A stretch of 64,000 nucleotides of DNA, taken from the NCBI RefSeq assembly GCF_016584115.1, contig NZ_NRSK01000010.1, positions 19,788-83,787 of the forward strand. Direction: 5' to 3'. Below, one piece after another: positions 1 through 6,990 of the stretch; the stretch's first letter is position 1; every line of letters starts with the position of its first letter. A program made the position numbers and the translations under genes. The notes beneath the pieces are model-generated. The model saw only the letters and a list, made by a program, of their open reading frames with translations, did no database searches and was not told the DNA's origin. This DNA is from Ectothiorhodospira mobilis. GTDB lineage: Bacteria; Pseudomonadota; Gammaproteobacteria; Ectothiorhodospirales; Ectothiorhodospiraceae.

Positions 1-839
1 ACCCCGATGGGGGCGCCGTGGCGGTGCAGTTCGGCGAAGAAGCGGGAGGCCTCGAACATCCCCGCCTGGATGTCGCGCACGTTGGCGATCTGCGAGCCCA
101 TGTGAAAGTGCAGCAGCTGCAGGCAGTCCAGCATGTCGTGCTGGCGCAGCTGCTCCAGCAGATGCAGGACCTGGGCCGCGGAGAGGCCGAATTTGGCCTT
201 TTCACCGCCGGTGTTCTGCCATTTGCCCTTGCCCACGGAGGCCAGGCGCATACGCACCCCGAGGCAGGGCCGCACCCCCAGGTCCCGGGCCTCGCGCATG
301 ACCCCCGCCAGTTCCGAGGGTTTCTCGATGACGATGTACACCCGGTGTCCCAGCAGCTGGCCGATCATGGCCAGGCGCAGGTACTCCCGGTCCTTGTAGC
401 CGTTGCAGACGATGACCCCGCCGGGGCGGGAGAGGGCCAGCACGGCCATGAGTTCCGGCTTGCTGCCCGCCTCCAGGCCCACCCGGTCGGCCCCGTGGGA
501 GAGTACCCGCTCCACCACGCTGCGCTGCTGGTTCACCTTGATGGGATAGAGGGCGGTGTAGTGGCCCTGGTAGTCGGATTCCTCGAAGGCCGCCCCGAAG
601 GCCCGGGTGAGGCGGTCCACCCGGTCGGTGAGGATGTCGGGGAAGCGCACCAGCACCGGCACGTCGATGTTCAGGGGCTTGACCCGCTGGATGAGGTCGT
701 GCAGGTCCACCCCCGGGTGATCCCCGTGGGTGGGGGGGCGCATGAGGACGCGACCCTGATCGTTGATATGGAAGTAGCCGCCGTTCCAGTGCTGGATATT
801 GTAGGTACGGCGGGCGGAATCCGTGGTCCAGTCGTTCAT
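1..839 (-). CDS. speA: Biosynthetic arginine decarboxylase (5' part, cut by window edge)
   Basis: PLP-dependent decarboxylation of arginine to agmatine, the first step of the agmatine route to putrescine. The reverse strand from the ATG at 839 encodes 279 residues starting MNDWTTDSARRTYNIQHWNG, typical of SpeA. YPIKVNQ near residue 98 carries the expected PLP lysine (Lys101). HFHMGSQIANVRDIQ, of the alanine-racemase-like barrel, lies towards the window edge. The family is about 630 residues, so the C-terminal half lies outside the window. The frame is open to position 1. Divergent from the ybjN-like gene. Confidence 0.93.
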   Translation of the reverse strand, partial: MNDWTTDSARRTYNIQHWNGGYFHINDQGRVLMRPPTHGDHPGVDLHDLIQRVKPLNIDVPVLVRFPDILTDRVDRLTRAFGAAFEESDYQGHYTALYPIKVNQQRSVVERVLSHGADRVGLEAGSKPELMAVLALSRPGGVIVCNGYKDREYLRLAMIGQLLGHRVYIVIEKPSELAGVMREARDLGVRPCLGVRMRLASVGKGKWQNTGGEKAKFGLSAAQVLHLLEQLRQHDMLDCLQLLHFHMGSQIANVRDIQAGMFEASRFFAELHRHGAPIG

Positions 840-1013
840 GGGGATCTCACTCTGGATGCGGTGCCCATGATACCCGCCAGGGTGAAGGCAAGGCCATGCC
901 GTGGCGCCTTCTGCGCATCTTCCCGGGGCCGCCCCGCCCGGTGGGGTTTTTGAGGATTGTCGAAACGGACACAACCGCTGAAAATGAGGATTCATTCATC
1001 ACGGGGAAAAACG

Positions 1014-1475
1014 ATGTGGAAAGGGATCCTGGCCGGCGTGATGCTGGCGGCAGTGCAACCGCTTTGGGCCTCGGATCTGGTGGATGCCGCCGATCCGCAG
1101 CAGATCATGAACCTGGCCCGGGGCTATGGCTCCGCCAACCTGACCACGGACGGGGTGGGGGACCCCATGATCACGGGGCGCATGGACGGGACGCGCTATT
1201 CCATCATGTTCTATGGCTGCTCGGACAACCGCAACTGCAAGACCATCCGCTTCAGCAGTGCCTGGGCGACGGATGGCCAGTACACCCTGGAGGACATGAA
1301 TGCCTGGAACGAGGGCTATCGTTTCGGCAAGGCCTATCTGGATGACGAGGGGGATCCGGTGCTGGAGATGAACGTGAACCTGGTCTATGGCGTGAGCCGG
1401 CGCAATCTGGATGACACCATCGACTGGTGGCGCGTGGCCCTGGGCCAGTTCAAGAGCGAAGTCCTGGGCCAGTAG
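1014..1475 (+). CDS. YbjN-domain protein with signal peptide
   Basis: 153-residue protein. The start is the ATG at 1014, preceded by a GGGG-containing ribosome-binding region. It gives a clean signal peptide (MWKGILAGVMLAAVQPLWA, then SD), so a periplasmic location is likely. Two in-frame starts at 957 and 984 would only add a charged N-terminus. The mature part resembles the YbjN/sensory transduction regulator domain: a TTDGVGDPMITGRMDGTRY region followed by CSDNRNC and an aromatic helix. The biochemical role of this family is not established. In Pseudomonas the gene upstream of the engB-locus sRNA is polA; here that position holds this gene and speA. Confidence 0.75.
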   Translation: MWKGILAGVMLAAVQPLWASDLVDAADPQQIMNLARGYGSANLTTDGVGDPMITGRMDGTRYSIMFYGCSDNRNCKTIRFSSAWATDGQYTLEDMNAWNEGYRFGKAYLDDEGDPVLEMNVNLVYGVSRRNLDDTIDWWRVALGQFKSEVLGQ

Positions 1476-1488
1476 GGCCCTTCGGTGC

Positions 1489-1506
1489 GGCCCCGCCGGC
1501 GGGGCC
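1489..1506 (+). terminator. Perfect GC palindrome after the ybjN-like gene
   Basis: GGCCCCGCC (1489-1497) is followed directly by its complement GGCGGGGCC (1498-1506), 14 bases after the stop codon. There is no U tract, so any termination would have to be Rho-assisted; it may only protect the 3' end. Confidence 0.4.
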
Positions 1507-1603
1507 CGCCACCCCTTCACCGGGTGCCGCGGGCCGGAACCCGGATTCGCCGGTCCTGAGGTGCGAAGGGACTCACATTTCCGCAGCTTCCTCCCGGAAA
1601 CAC

Positions 1604-1630
1604 GAACTTTCCCGCCGTAGATGGGTCATT
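1604..1630 (+). promoter_or_regulatory. Sigma-E-like promoter of sRNA A
   Basis: GAACTT at 1604-1609, a 16-base spacer, then TCATT at 1626-1630. This fits the RpoE/AlgU ECF pattern (GAACTT, 16-17 bases, TCtgA). The predicted start is around 1634-1637, just before the first hairpin. The same GAACTT-N16-TC arrangement recurs before sRNA B, which is the main support. Confidence 0.6.
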
Positions 1631-1635
1631 CTCAG

Positions 1636-1750
1636 TAGGCGTCCCGGATGGGGCGCTTCCCGCTTAACCCCCTGAGCGGGATGCTCTGACTCCCCCAAGT
1701 CGAGCCCAAGACTGGCCCCGGCGCCGCCCCCGCGGTCCGGGGCCTTTTTT
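1636..1750 (+). ncRNA. Candidate small RNA A with three C-rich loops (engB locus)
   Basis: No convincing protein is encoded here. Three consecutive hairpins are visible. H1 pairs CCCGCT 1659-1664 with AGCGGG 1675-1680 (loop TAACCCCCTG). H2 pairs GCTC-GAC 1683-1690 with GTCGAGC 1699-1705 (loop TCCCCCAA, one bulge). H3 is an intrinsic terminator, GGCCCCGG 1714-1721 with CCGGGGCC 1737-1744, plus an inner CCGC/GCGG stem with a CCCC loop, followed by T6 at 1745-1750. C-rich loops of this kind bind G-rich Shine-Dalgarno regions in sX13, NmsR and ErsA-type sRNAs. It lies in the engB-convergent position used by Spot 42 and ErsA. The 5' end is inferred from the promoter. Confidence 0.75.
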
Positions 1751-1802
1751 AGGGGCTTTGGGGTGCTTCGGCCAGACCCCGATCATACCTGAGTGTTGCG
1801 GT

Positions 1803-1829
1803 GAACTTTGCCCCGGGGATTGGGTCTCA
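1803..1829 (+). promoter_or_regulatory. Sigma-E-like promoter of sRNA B
   Basis: GAACTT at 1803-1808, exactly 16 bases, then TCTCA at 1825-1829. It matches the promoter of sRNA A in sequence, spacing and distance to the first hairpin. Predicted transcription start about 1833-1836. Confidence 0.6.
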
Positions 1830-1833
1830 TCAA

Positions 1834-1954
1834 TGAGCGCTGCAGCCCGGCGCTTCCCGCTTTCCTCCCTGAGCGGGATGGCTCGAGCCCCCAATCGAGC
1901 CGCGTTCTGCCCCGGGACACGGCCATCCCCCCGATGGTCCCCGGGGCTTTTTTT
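1834..1954 (+). ncRNA. Candidate small RNA B, tandem sibling of sRNA A
   Basis: Same architecture as sRNA A. H1 pairs CCCGCT 1856-1861 with AGCGGG 1872-1877 (loop TTCCTCCCTG). H2 pairs GGCTCGA 1880-1886 with TCGAGCC 1895-1901 (loop GCCCCCAA). H3 is a terminator, GCCCCGGG 1909-1916 with CCCGGGGC 1940-1947, holding an inner CCATC/GATGG stem with a CCCCC loop, then T7 at 1948-1954. Stem and loop positions are conserved while connecting bases differ, and H2 shows compensatory differences from sRNA A. It ends 20 bases from the convergent engB stop. Presumed Hfq-dependent trans-acting regulator; the targets are unknown. Confidence 0.77.
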
Positions 1955-1974
1955 GGGCGCATCCCCGCCGCGGT

Positions 1975-2607
1975 TCATTCCCCGGCCTGGGGGGCCTCAC
2001 CGAGGAACCAGGCGTCCAGCACCGAACGGGCATCGTCCACGCCCTGTCCCCTGAGGGCGGAGAAGGGCTGCACCGTGGCCTCCACGCCCGCCTCCCCCAG
2101 GGCCCGGGCCACCTGGTGCACCGTGTTCAGCGCGGGGCCCCGCTTGAGCTTGTCCGCCTTGGTGAGCAGCACATGCAGGGGCAGGGCCCGCTCCTGGGTC
2201 CAGCCCACCATCTGCCAGTCGTGCTCCGTCAGCGGATGACGGATGTCCATGACCAGGATCAGGCCCGAAAGGCTCTGTCTCCGGCCCAGATAGGCCGCCA
2301 TCGTCTCCCCCCAGCGCCGGCGCACGGCCTCGGGCACCCTGGCGTAGCCGTAGCCGGGCAGGTCCACCAGGCGGTGGTCCCCGTCCAGGGAGAAGAAGTT
2401 GATGAGCTGGGTTCGCCCCGGGGTCTTGCTCGTGCGCGCAAGCCCCTTTTGTCTGCATAACGTATTAATTGCGCTGGATTTTCCCGCATTGGACCGGCCG
2501 GCGAAGGCCACCTCCCGACCCGCCTCCGGGGGCAGGTCCTTGAACTGGGCGGCACTGGTGAAAAAGGCGGCCCTGGTGTAGTCCGGGGTCATGGTTTCGT
2601 GGTTCAT
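1975..2607 (-). CDS. engB: Ribosome biogenesis GTPase EngB (YihA/YsxC)
   Basis: Essential GTPase assisting assembly of the large ribosomal subunit. 210 residues, normal for the family. G1 GRSNAGKS lies near residue 37, G3 DLPGYG near 79, G4 TKAD near 146, and a G5-like SAL follows. Start at 2607; an in-frame ATG five codons later is also possible. It is convergent with the two small RNAs and divergent from cytochrome c4, matching the Pseudomonas order sRNA-engB-cc4. Confidence 0.96.
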   Translation of the reverse strand: MNHETMTPDYTRAAFFTSAAQFKDLPPEAGREVAFAGRSNAGKSSAINTLCRQKGLARTSKTPGRTQLINFFSLDGDHRLVDLPGYGYARVPEAVRRRWGETMAAYLGRRQSLSGLILVMDIRHPLTEHDWQMVGWTQERALPLHVLLTKADKLKRGPALNTVHQVARALGEAGVEATVQPFSALRGQGVDDARSVLDAWFLGEAPQAGE

Positions 2608-2650
2608 GCAGGGGCTCTTGCAGGGGGTTGAGGGGGCAACCCCGCCGTTT

Positions 2651-2679
2651 TTGCGGCAATGGGTTCAGTATGCTATACA
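2651..2679 (+). promoter_or_regulatory. Sigma-70 promoter of cytochrome c4
   Basis: TTGCGG at 2651-2656, a 17-base spacer, TATACA at 2674-2679. It gives a leader of about 90 bases before the ATG at 2775 and overlaps the divergent engB promoter. Confidence 0.6.
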
Positions 2680-2694
2680 ATGCGGTCATTTCAA
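2667..2694 (-). promoter_or_regulatory. Sigma-70-like promoter of engB
   Basis: On the reverse strand TTGAAA (2694-2689), 16 bases, CATACT (2672-2667), 60 bases before the engB start. It is interleaved with the forward promoter, so the two may compete. Confidence 0.45.
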
Positions 2695-2774
2695 GGCGGC
2701 GCCCGCCGTGCGTCCGATCACCACAGGTTAGCAAACCCGAAGGGCATACCGTTTCAGGTTCAGGAGTGGATTCA

Positions 2775-3401
2775 ATGAAGAAACTTGTCGTCATCGCCGC
2801 CGCAACGCTGGCCGCTTCCCTGTCGGCCTCGCTGCATGCCGCCGAGCCCGGTGATCCGGAGCGCGGCCGTGCACTGTCCTCCCCCTGCGTGGCCTGCCAC
2901 CAGACGGACGGGAACAGCGTCAACCCCGAGTGGCCGAAGATCGCCGGCAAGCACGAGGACTACCTGTTCAAGCAGCTGATGGACTACAAGTGGGGGCGCC
3001 GCAGCCACCCGCTGATGAATCCCCAGGTGGCGGATCTGACGGAGCAGAACATGCGGGACCTGGCCGCCTATTTCGCCTCCCAGGAGACGGCGCCCGGCCG
3101 GCCCAGCGCCGACGACCAGACCCTGGCCCTGGGCAAGAAGATCTACTTCGGCGGCAACCTGCAGACCGGCGTGGCCGCCTGTGTGGCCTGCCACGGCCCC
3201 AACGGTCGCGGCAATCCGGCGGCCCTGTTCCCCTCCGTGGCGGCCCAGCATGCCACCTATAACCTGGACCAGCTGCACCAGTTCCGTGACGAGGTGCGCC
3301 ACAACGACCCCAGCCGCATGATGCGCGATGTGGCCGGCCGCATGAGCGAAGAGGAGATGCAGGCCGTGACCCAGTACATGGAGAGCCTGGAGCCCCGCTG
3401 A
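2775..3401 (+). CDS. Diheme cytochrome c4
   Basis: Periplasmic electron carrier, usually donating to a terminal oxidase. The ATG at 2775 has AGGAG at 2762-2766; the longer open frame back to 2628 has no ribosome-binding site. The 208-residue product starts with a signal peptide (MKKLVVIAAATLAASLSASL, cleaved after AA). Two CVACH heme motifs lie about 110 residues apart, with MNPQ and MMRD methionines as candidate axial ligands. The two domains are internal duplicates, as is usual for c4. A strong terminator follows. Confidence 0.92.
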   Translation: MKKLVVIAAATLAASLSASLHAAEPGDPERGRALSSPCVACHQTDGNSVNPEWPKIAGKHEDYLFKQLMDYKWGRRSHPLMNPQVADLTEQNMRDLAAYFASQETAPGRPSADDQTLALGKKIYFGGNLQTGVAACVACHGPNGRGNPAALFPSVAAQHATYNLDQLHQFRDEVRHNDPSRMMRDVAGRMSEEEMQAVTQYMESLEPR

Positions 3402-3425
3402 TCCGGGATCCCCAGGACGTAGCCA

Positions 3426-3453
3426 GGGGTGGCTTCGGTCACCCCGTTTTTTT
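3426..3453 (+). terminator. Intrinsic terminator of cytochrome c4
   Basis: GGGGTG (3426-3431) pairs with CACCCC (3440-3445). A C(TTCG)G tetraloop closes the top, and T7 follows at 3447-3453. A textbook Rho-independent terminator. Confidence 0.9.
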
Positions 3454-3474
3454 CCGCCGCCCCCTTGCGGCGTA

Positions 3475-3512
3475 TGACCCCTTCGGCTGAACTCGTGGCG
3501 CCGAACGGGTCA
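3475..3512 (+). other. Long hairpin upstream of resB
   Basis: TGACCC-C-TTCGGC (3475-3487) pairs with GCCGAA-C-GGGTCA (3500-3512): 12 base pairs around one C/C mismatch, loop of 12. It has no U tract and lies between the cytochrome c4 terminator and the resB start, so it may be a leader element or a protein-binding inverted repeat. Confidence 0.4.
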
Positions 3513-3546
3513 AAGGGGCATCACCCGGAAACCCCTCCATGACCCT

Positions 3547-5598
3547 ATGAGCCGTATGTCCAGCGATGTCCCGGCGCCCCCCCGCCCGTCCCGGTGGTCC
3601 GTCCTCATCGGCTTTTTCGGGTCGATGCATCTTGCCATCGCCCTGCTGCTGACCCTGGCCCTGGCCGCCGCCCTGGGCACGGTCCTGCCCCAGAACCAGC
3701 CCTCCCAGACCTATCTCATGCAGTTCGGACCCTTCTGGCACGAGGTGTTCGATGCCATGGGGCTGTACGCCGTCTATACGGCGGGGTGGTTCCTGCTCAT
3801 CCTGGCCTTCCTCGTGGTCTCCACCACGGTCTGTGTCTATCGCAGCACCCCCATGATGTGGCGGGACATGCGGGGGTTCCGCCTGGACATCCGGGAAAAG
3901 TCCCTGGAGCGCTTTGCCCACTGCGAATCGCGGCCACAGCACCCCGAGGCACCCGATACGGTCATGCAGCGGGCCCAGACCGTGCTGCGGCACCGGGGCT
4001 ACCGCCTGCGCCGGCACCAGGATGGGGACGGCCGGGAGGTGCTCTCGGCCATGCGCGGCAGCGGCAACCGTCTGGGCTATTTCTTCACCCACGTGGCCAT
4101 CGTCGTCATCTGCATCGGCGGGCTCATCGACGGACGGGTGCCGCTCATGGCGGCCCAGCTGCTGGGGGGGCTGGAGCCGGAGACGCGGCAGATCCCCGCC
4201 TCGGAGGTGCCGCCGGAGAGTCGCGTGGAGCCCTCCAATCCCTCCTTCCGGGGCAGCGTGGAGATCCCCGAGGGACGCAGCGCCGATGTGGTCTTCCTGG
4301 ACCTGGACGACGGCTACGTGGTGCAGGAACTGCCCTTCGCCATCGAGGTGAAGGACTTTCGTGTGCAGCGCCATGAAACCGGCCAGGAGCGCTCCTTCGA
4401 GTCCGACGTGGTGATCCACGACGAGGATCTGGACACCCCCATGGAGCGCACGGTGAGCGTGAACCATCCCCTGGTGCACCGGGGCTATGCCATCTACCAG
4501 TCCAGCTACCGGGATGCCGGCTCCCTCCTGATGCTGGACATGCACCTGCTGGGGCGCAGTGCCGAAAAACCCCGCCATGTGCCGGTGCGGGTGCATGGCC
4601 GCTACGAGCAGTCCCTCAGCGATGGCAGCGTCTACACCCTGGAGTTTCTGAACTTCCGTGAAACCAACCTCTCCCGGGAGCGGGACGAGGAGGGCGGCGA
4701 GCGGGTGCATGACATGGGGCCGAGCATGGAATACGCCCTGCACGATCCCGAAGGCGAGACCCGTTATTTCCACCAGCTCATGGAGCCGGTGGAACGGGAC
4801 GGGCGCCGCTATCTCATCAGTGGCGTGCGCGCCGGCACCGGCGAGCCCTTCCGCTATCTCTACATCCCCGCGGACCCGGACGGCGAGGGCATTGACCGCT
4901 TCATGGCCCTGGTGGCCCGGCTGCACGACCGCCAGGTGGTGGAGTCGGTGGTGGATGATCTGGCCGGGGAGGCCGCCGCGCAGTTCGGTGGCGGGGACGG
5001 TCGTGTACCCCGGGAGGTGGTCCGCGACACCATGATCCGGCTCGTGGAGCTGTTCGCGGCGGGGGGGTATGACGCCGTCATCGGCGAGATCCGCCAGCGC
5101 GTGCCCGAGCCCCAGTGGGAACGGCTCACAGACGTCTTCGGGCGGGTGCTGAACGAGACCCTGCGGGCCCTCTACCTGCGGGTGCTGGAGGCGGAGGGGA
5201 TCGGGCAGATGCGCGGTGACGATGCCGCCTGGCTGGACGACGCCCTCACCGCCCTGGATGCCCTGCCGCGCTACGGCTCGCCCCTGTTCGTGCGCCTGCG
5301 GGACTATCAGTTGCACCAGGCCGCCGGCCTCATGGTGACCAAGGCCCCGGGGCAGAAGGTGGTGTATTTCGGCAGCCTCATGCTCATCATCGGCGTCTTT
5401 CTCATGCTCTACGTGAGCCACCGCCGCTGCTGGCTGGTGCTGCATCCCCGCGGGGACGGGGGCAGCCGCCTGCTCTTCGCTGGCACGGCAAACCGGAATA
5501 TGCTGGAATTCGACCATGAATTCGCCGCCCTGAGCCGCGATCTCCTGCAGGAGGCCTCCGCAGGCGGGGAGAACGGGGCAGGGAGCAGGCAAGTCTGA
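3547..5598 (+). CDS. resB: Cytochrome c biogenesis protein ResB (System II)
   Basis: Membrane partner of CcsB/ResC in System II cytochrome c maturation, which carries heme across the membrane and ligates it to apocytochromes. 683 residues. Three N-terminal membrane segments are visible: residues ~20-45 with LAIALLLTLALAAALGTVLP, ~75-98, and ~175-195 (FFTHVAIVVICIGG). A large periplasmic domain follows, then a last segment near 600 (VVYFGSLMLIIGVFLMLYV). Start chosen at 3547; the ATG at 3556 is an alternative, and neither has a strong ribosome-binding site. ccsB follows within 47 bases. Confidence 0.92.
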   Translation: MSRMSSDVPAPPRPSRWSVLIGFFGSMHLAIALLLTLALAAALGTVLPQNQPSQTYLMQFGPFWHEVFDAMGLYAVYTAGWFLLILAFLVVSTTVCVYRSTPMMWRDMRGFRLDIREKSLERFAHCESRPQHPEAPDTVMQRAQTVLRHRGYRLRRHQDGDGREVLSAMRGSGNRLGYFFTHVAIVVICIGGLIDGRVPLMAAQLLGGLEPETRQIPASEVPPESRVEPSNPSFRGSVEIPEGRSADVVFLDLDDGYVVQELPFAIEVKDFRVQRHETGQERSFESDVVIHDEDLDTPMERTVSVNHPLVHRGYAIYQSSYRDAGSLLMLDMHLLGRSAEKPRHVPVRVHGRYEQSLSDGSVYTLEFLNFRETNLSRERDEEGGERVHDMGPSMEYALHDPEGETRYFHQLMEPVERDGRRYLISGVRAGTGEPFRYLYIPADPDGEGIDRFMALVARLHDRQVVESVVDDLAGEAAAQFGGGDGRVPREVVRDTMIRLVELFAAGGYDAVIGEIRQRVPEPQWERLTDVFGRVLNETLRALYLRVLEAEGIGQMRGDDAAWLDDALTALDALPRYGSPLFVRLRDYQLHQAAGLMVTKAPGQKVVYFGSLMLIIGVFLMLYVSHRRCWLVLHPRGDGGSRLLFAGTANRNMLEFDHEFAALSRDLLQEASAGGENGAGSRQV

Positions 5599-5644
5599 TG
5601 ATCCGCATCCATCCTGCGTGCACACCCCACGGGAGGTAAGGCCC

Positions 5645-6988
5645 ATGTCCGTCCCCCATGACACCCTCGCGGTCCGCCGACCCGGTTTCCTGCGGCGATT
5701 GTCCCCCGCCGACTGGCTCTGGGCGGTGCTGGTGGTGGTCTCCGGCGGCGTCACCCTGGCGCTGTTCGGTGACCGCATGAACATCTACCAGATCCTCACC
5801 CTGGTGGTGCACGTGGGGGTGGCCGTGTGGCTGGGCTGGTACTGGCGGGCCTTCCGCCCGTTCGCCCTGTCGGTGGCCCTCATGAGCCTGCTGGGGGTGC
5901 TGGCCTACGGGGACAATCTCGCCCATGCCGAGTCCAATTTCTTCCTCAAGTATCTGGTCTCGGGGCAGTCCGCGGTCATGTGGATGTGCGCCCTGCTGTT
6001 CATGTCCACCGCCGCCTACATGGCCCACATGTTCCGCCGGGGCGAGGGCGGCGAGGGGCTGGCCGCGAGCCTGGCGGTGGGGGCCGGCACCGCTGTGGTC
6101 GGGGCCGGGCTGCTGTGGGTGGGCAGCGCCGGTATCGTCCCGGGGATGCAGTGGGTGGCCCCCCTGTTTCTGATCATCGCCACCGGGGCCCTGGCCGGTC
6201 CCCTGGTGCGCTCGGATTTCACCGCCCGGGTGGGTGGCGCCCTGGCCTGGACCGCCGCCGCCTTCGGCCTTGCGGGCCTGTTCGTGCGCTGGCGCGAGAC
6301 CTACCTGCACGACCCCACCTGGGGCTACATCCCGGTGAGCAACCTGTGGGAGGTCTTCGTCCTCTTCTGCATCATCACCGTGCTCATGTACCTCTACTAC
6401 GAGGGCCGCACCCGCAACCGCGGCATGGGGGCCTTTGTGCTGCTGCTGGTGAGTGCGGCGGTGGCCTTTCTGCTCTACTACACCCTGGACCAGCAGGCCC
6501 ACCAGGTGCAGCCCCTGGTGCCCGCCCTGCAGAGCTGGTGGATGAAGGTGCACGTGCCCGCCAACTTCATCGGCTATGGCGGTTTCGCCATCGCCGCCAT
6601 GCTGGGCATCGCCTATATCCTGCGGGACTGGGGTGAGCGCCGCCGTCCGGGCGGCCTGCTGGCCCGGCGCCTGCCCGGCGGCCAGGTGCTGGATGACACC
6701 ATGTACCGGGCCGTGGCCGTGGGCTTTGCGTTTTTCACCATCGCCACGGTGCTGGGGGCCATGTGGGCGGCGGAGGCCTGGGGCGGCTACTGGTCCTGGG
6801 ACCCGAAGGAGGTCTGGGCCCTGATCGTGTGGCTCAACTACGCCGCCTGGCTGCACATGCGCTTCACCAAGGGCTGGCGTGGCACACGCATGGCCTGGTG
6901 GTCGGTCATCGGCCTGTTCCTCACCACCTTCGCCTTCGTGGGGGTGAACATGTTCCTGGGTGGCCTGCACTCCTACGGTGAACTCTGA
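5645..6988 (+). CDS. ccsB: Cytochrome c biogenesis protein CcsB/ResC (System II)
   Basis: Polytopic heme exporter/synthetase partner of ResB. The ATG at 5645 is preceded by GGAGGT at 5632-5637 with a 7-base spacer; an upstream ATG at 5618 would bypass this site. The 447-residue product is mostly hydrophobic. The family's tryptophan-rich WWD heme-handling region is seen as WGGYWSWDPKEVWALIVWL near residue 380. Conserved histidines flank it (HVPANFIGYGG upstream, AAWLHMR downstream). With resB and cytochrome c4 it forms a complete System II unit next to a substrate. Confidence 0.94.
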   Translation: MSVPHDTLAVRRPGFLRRLSPADWLWAVLVVVSGGVTLALFGDRMNIYQILTLVVHVGVAVWLGWYWRAFRPFALSVALMSLLGVLAYGDNLAHAESNFFLKYLVSGQSAVMWMCALLFMSTAAYMAHMFRRGEGGEGLAASLAVGAGTAVVGAGLLWVGSAGIVPGMQWVAPLFLIIATGALAGPLVRSDFTARVGGALAWTAAAFGLAGLFVRWRETYLHDPTWGYIPVSNLWEVFVLFCIITVLMYLYYEGRTRNRGMGAFVLLLVSAAVAFLLYYTLDQQAHQVQPLVPALQSWWMKVHVPANFIGYGGFAIAAMLGIAYILRDWGERRRPGGLLARRLPGGQVLDDTMYRAVAVGFAFFTIATVLGAMWAAEAWGGYWSWDPKEVWALIVWLNYAAWLHMRFTKGWRGTRMAWWSVIGLFLTTFAFVGVNMFLGGLHSYGEL

Positions 6989-6990
6989 CC

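Noticed and set aside
957..1013. Longer N-terminus for the ybjN-like protein
   Set aside because: The TTG at 957 has GAGGA directly abutting it, and the extension would bury the signal peptide. The ATG at 1014 is better placed.
1636..1954. Known riboswitch such as mini-ykkC for the duplicated hairpins
   Set aside because: The loops are C-rich rather than carrying ACGR. Each unit has its own promoter and terminator, and the downstream gene is on the opposite strand, so there is nothing to switch.
3439..5784. 781-codon reverse-strand open frame opposite resB
   Set aside because: Low-complexity His/Gly/Pro-rich translation with no family match, exactly antisense to a well-supported membrane protein; an effect of high GC third positions.
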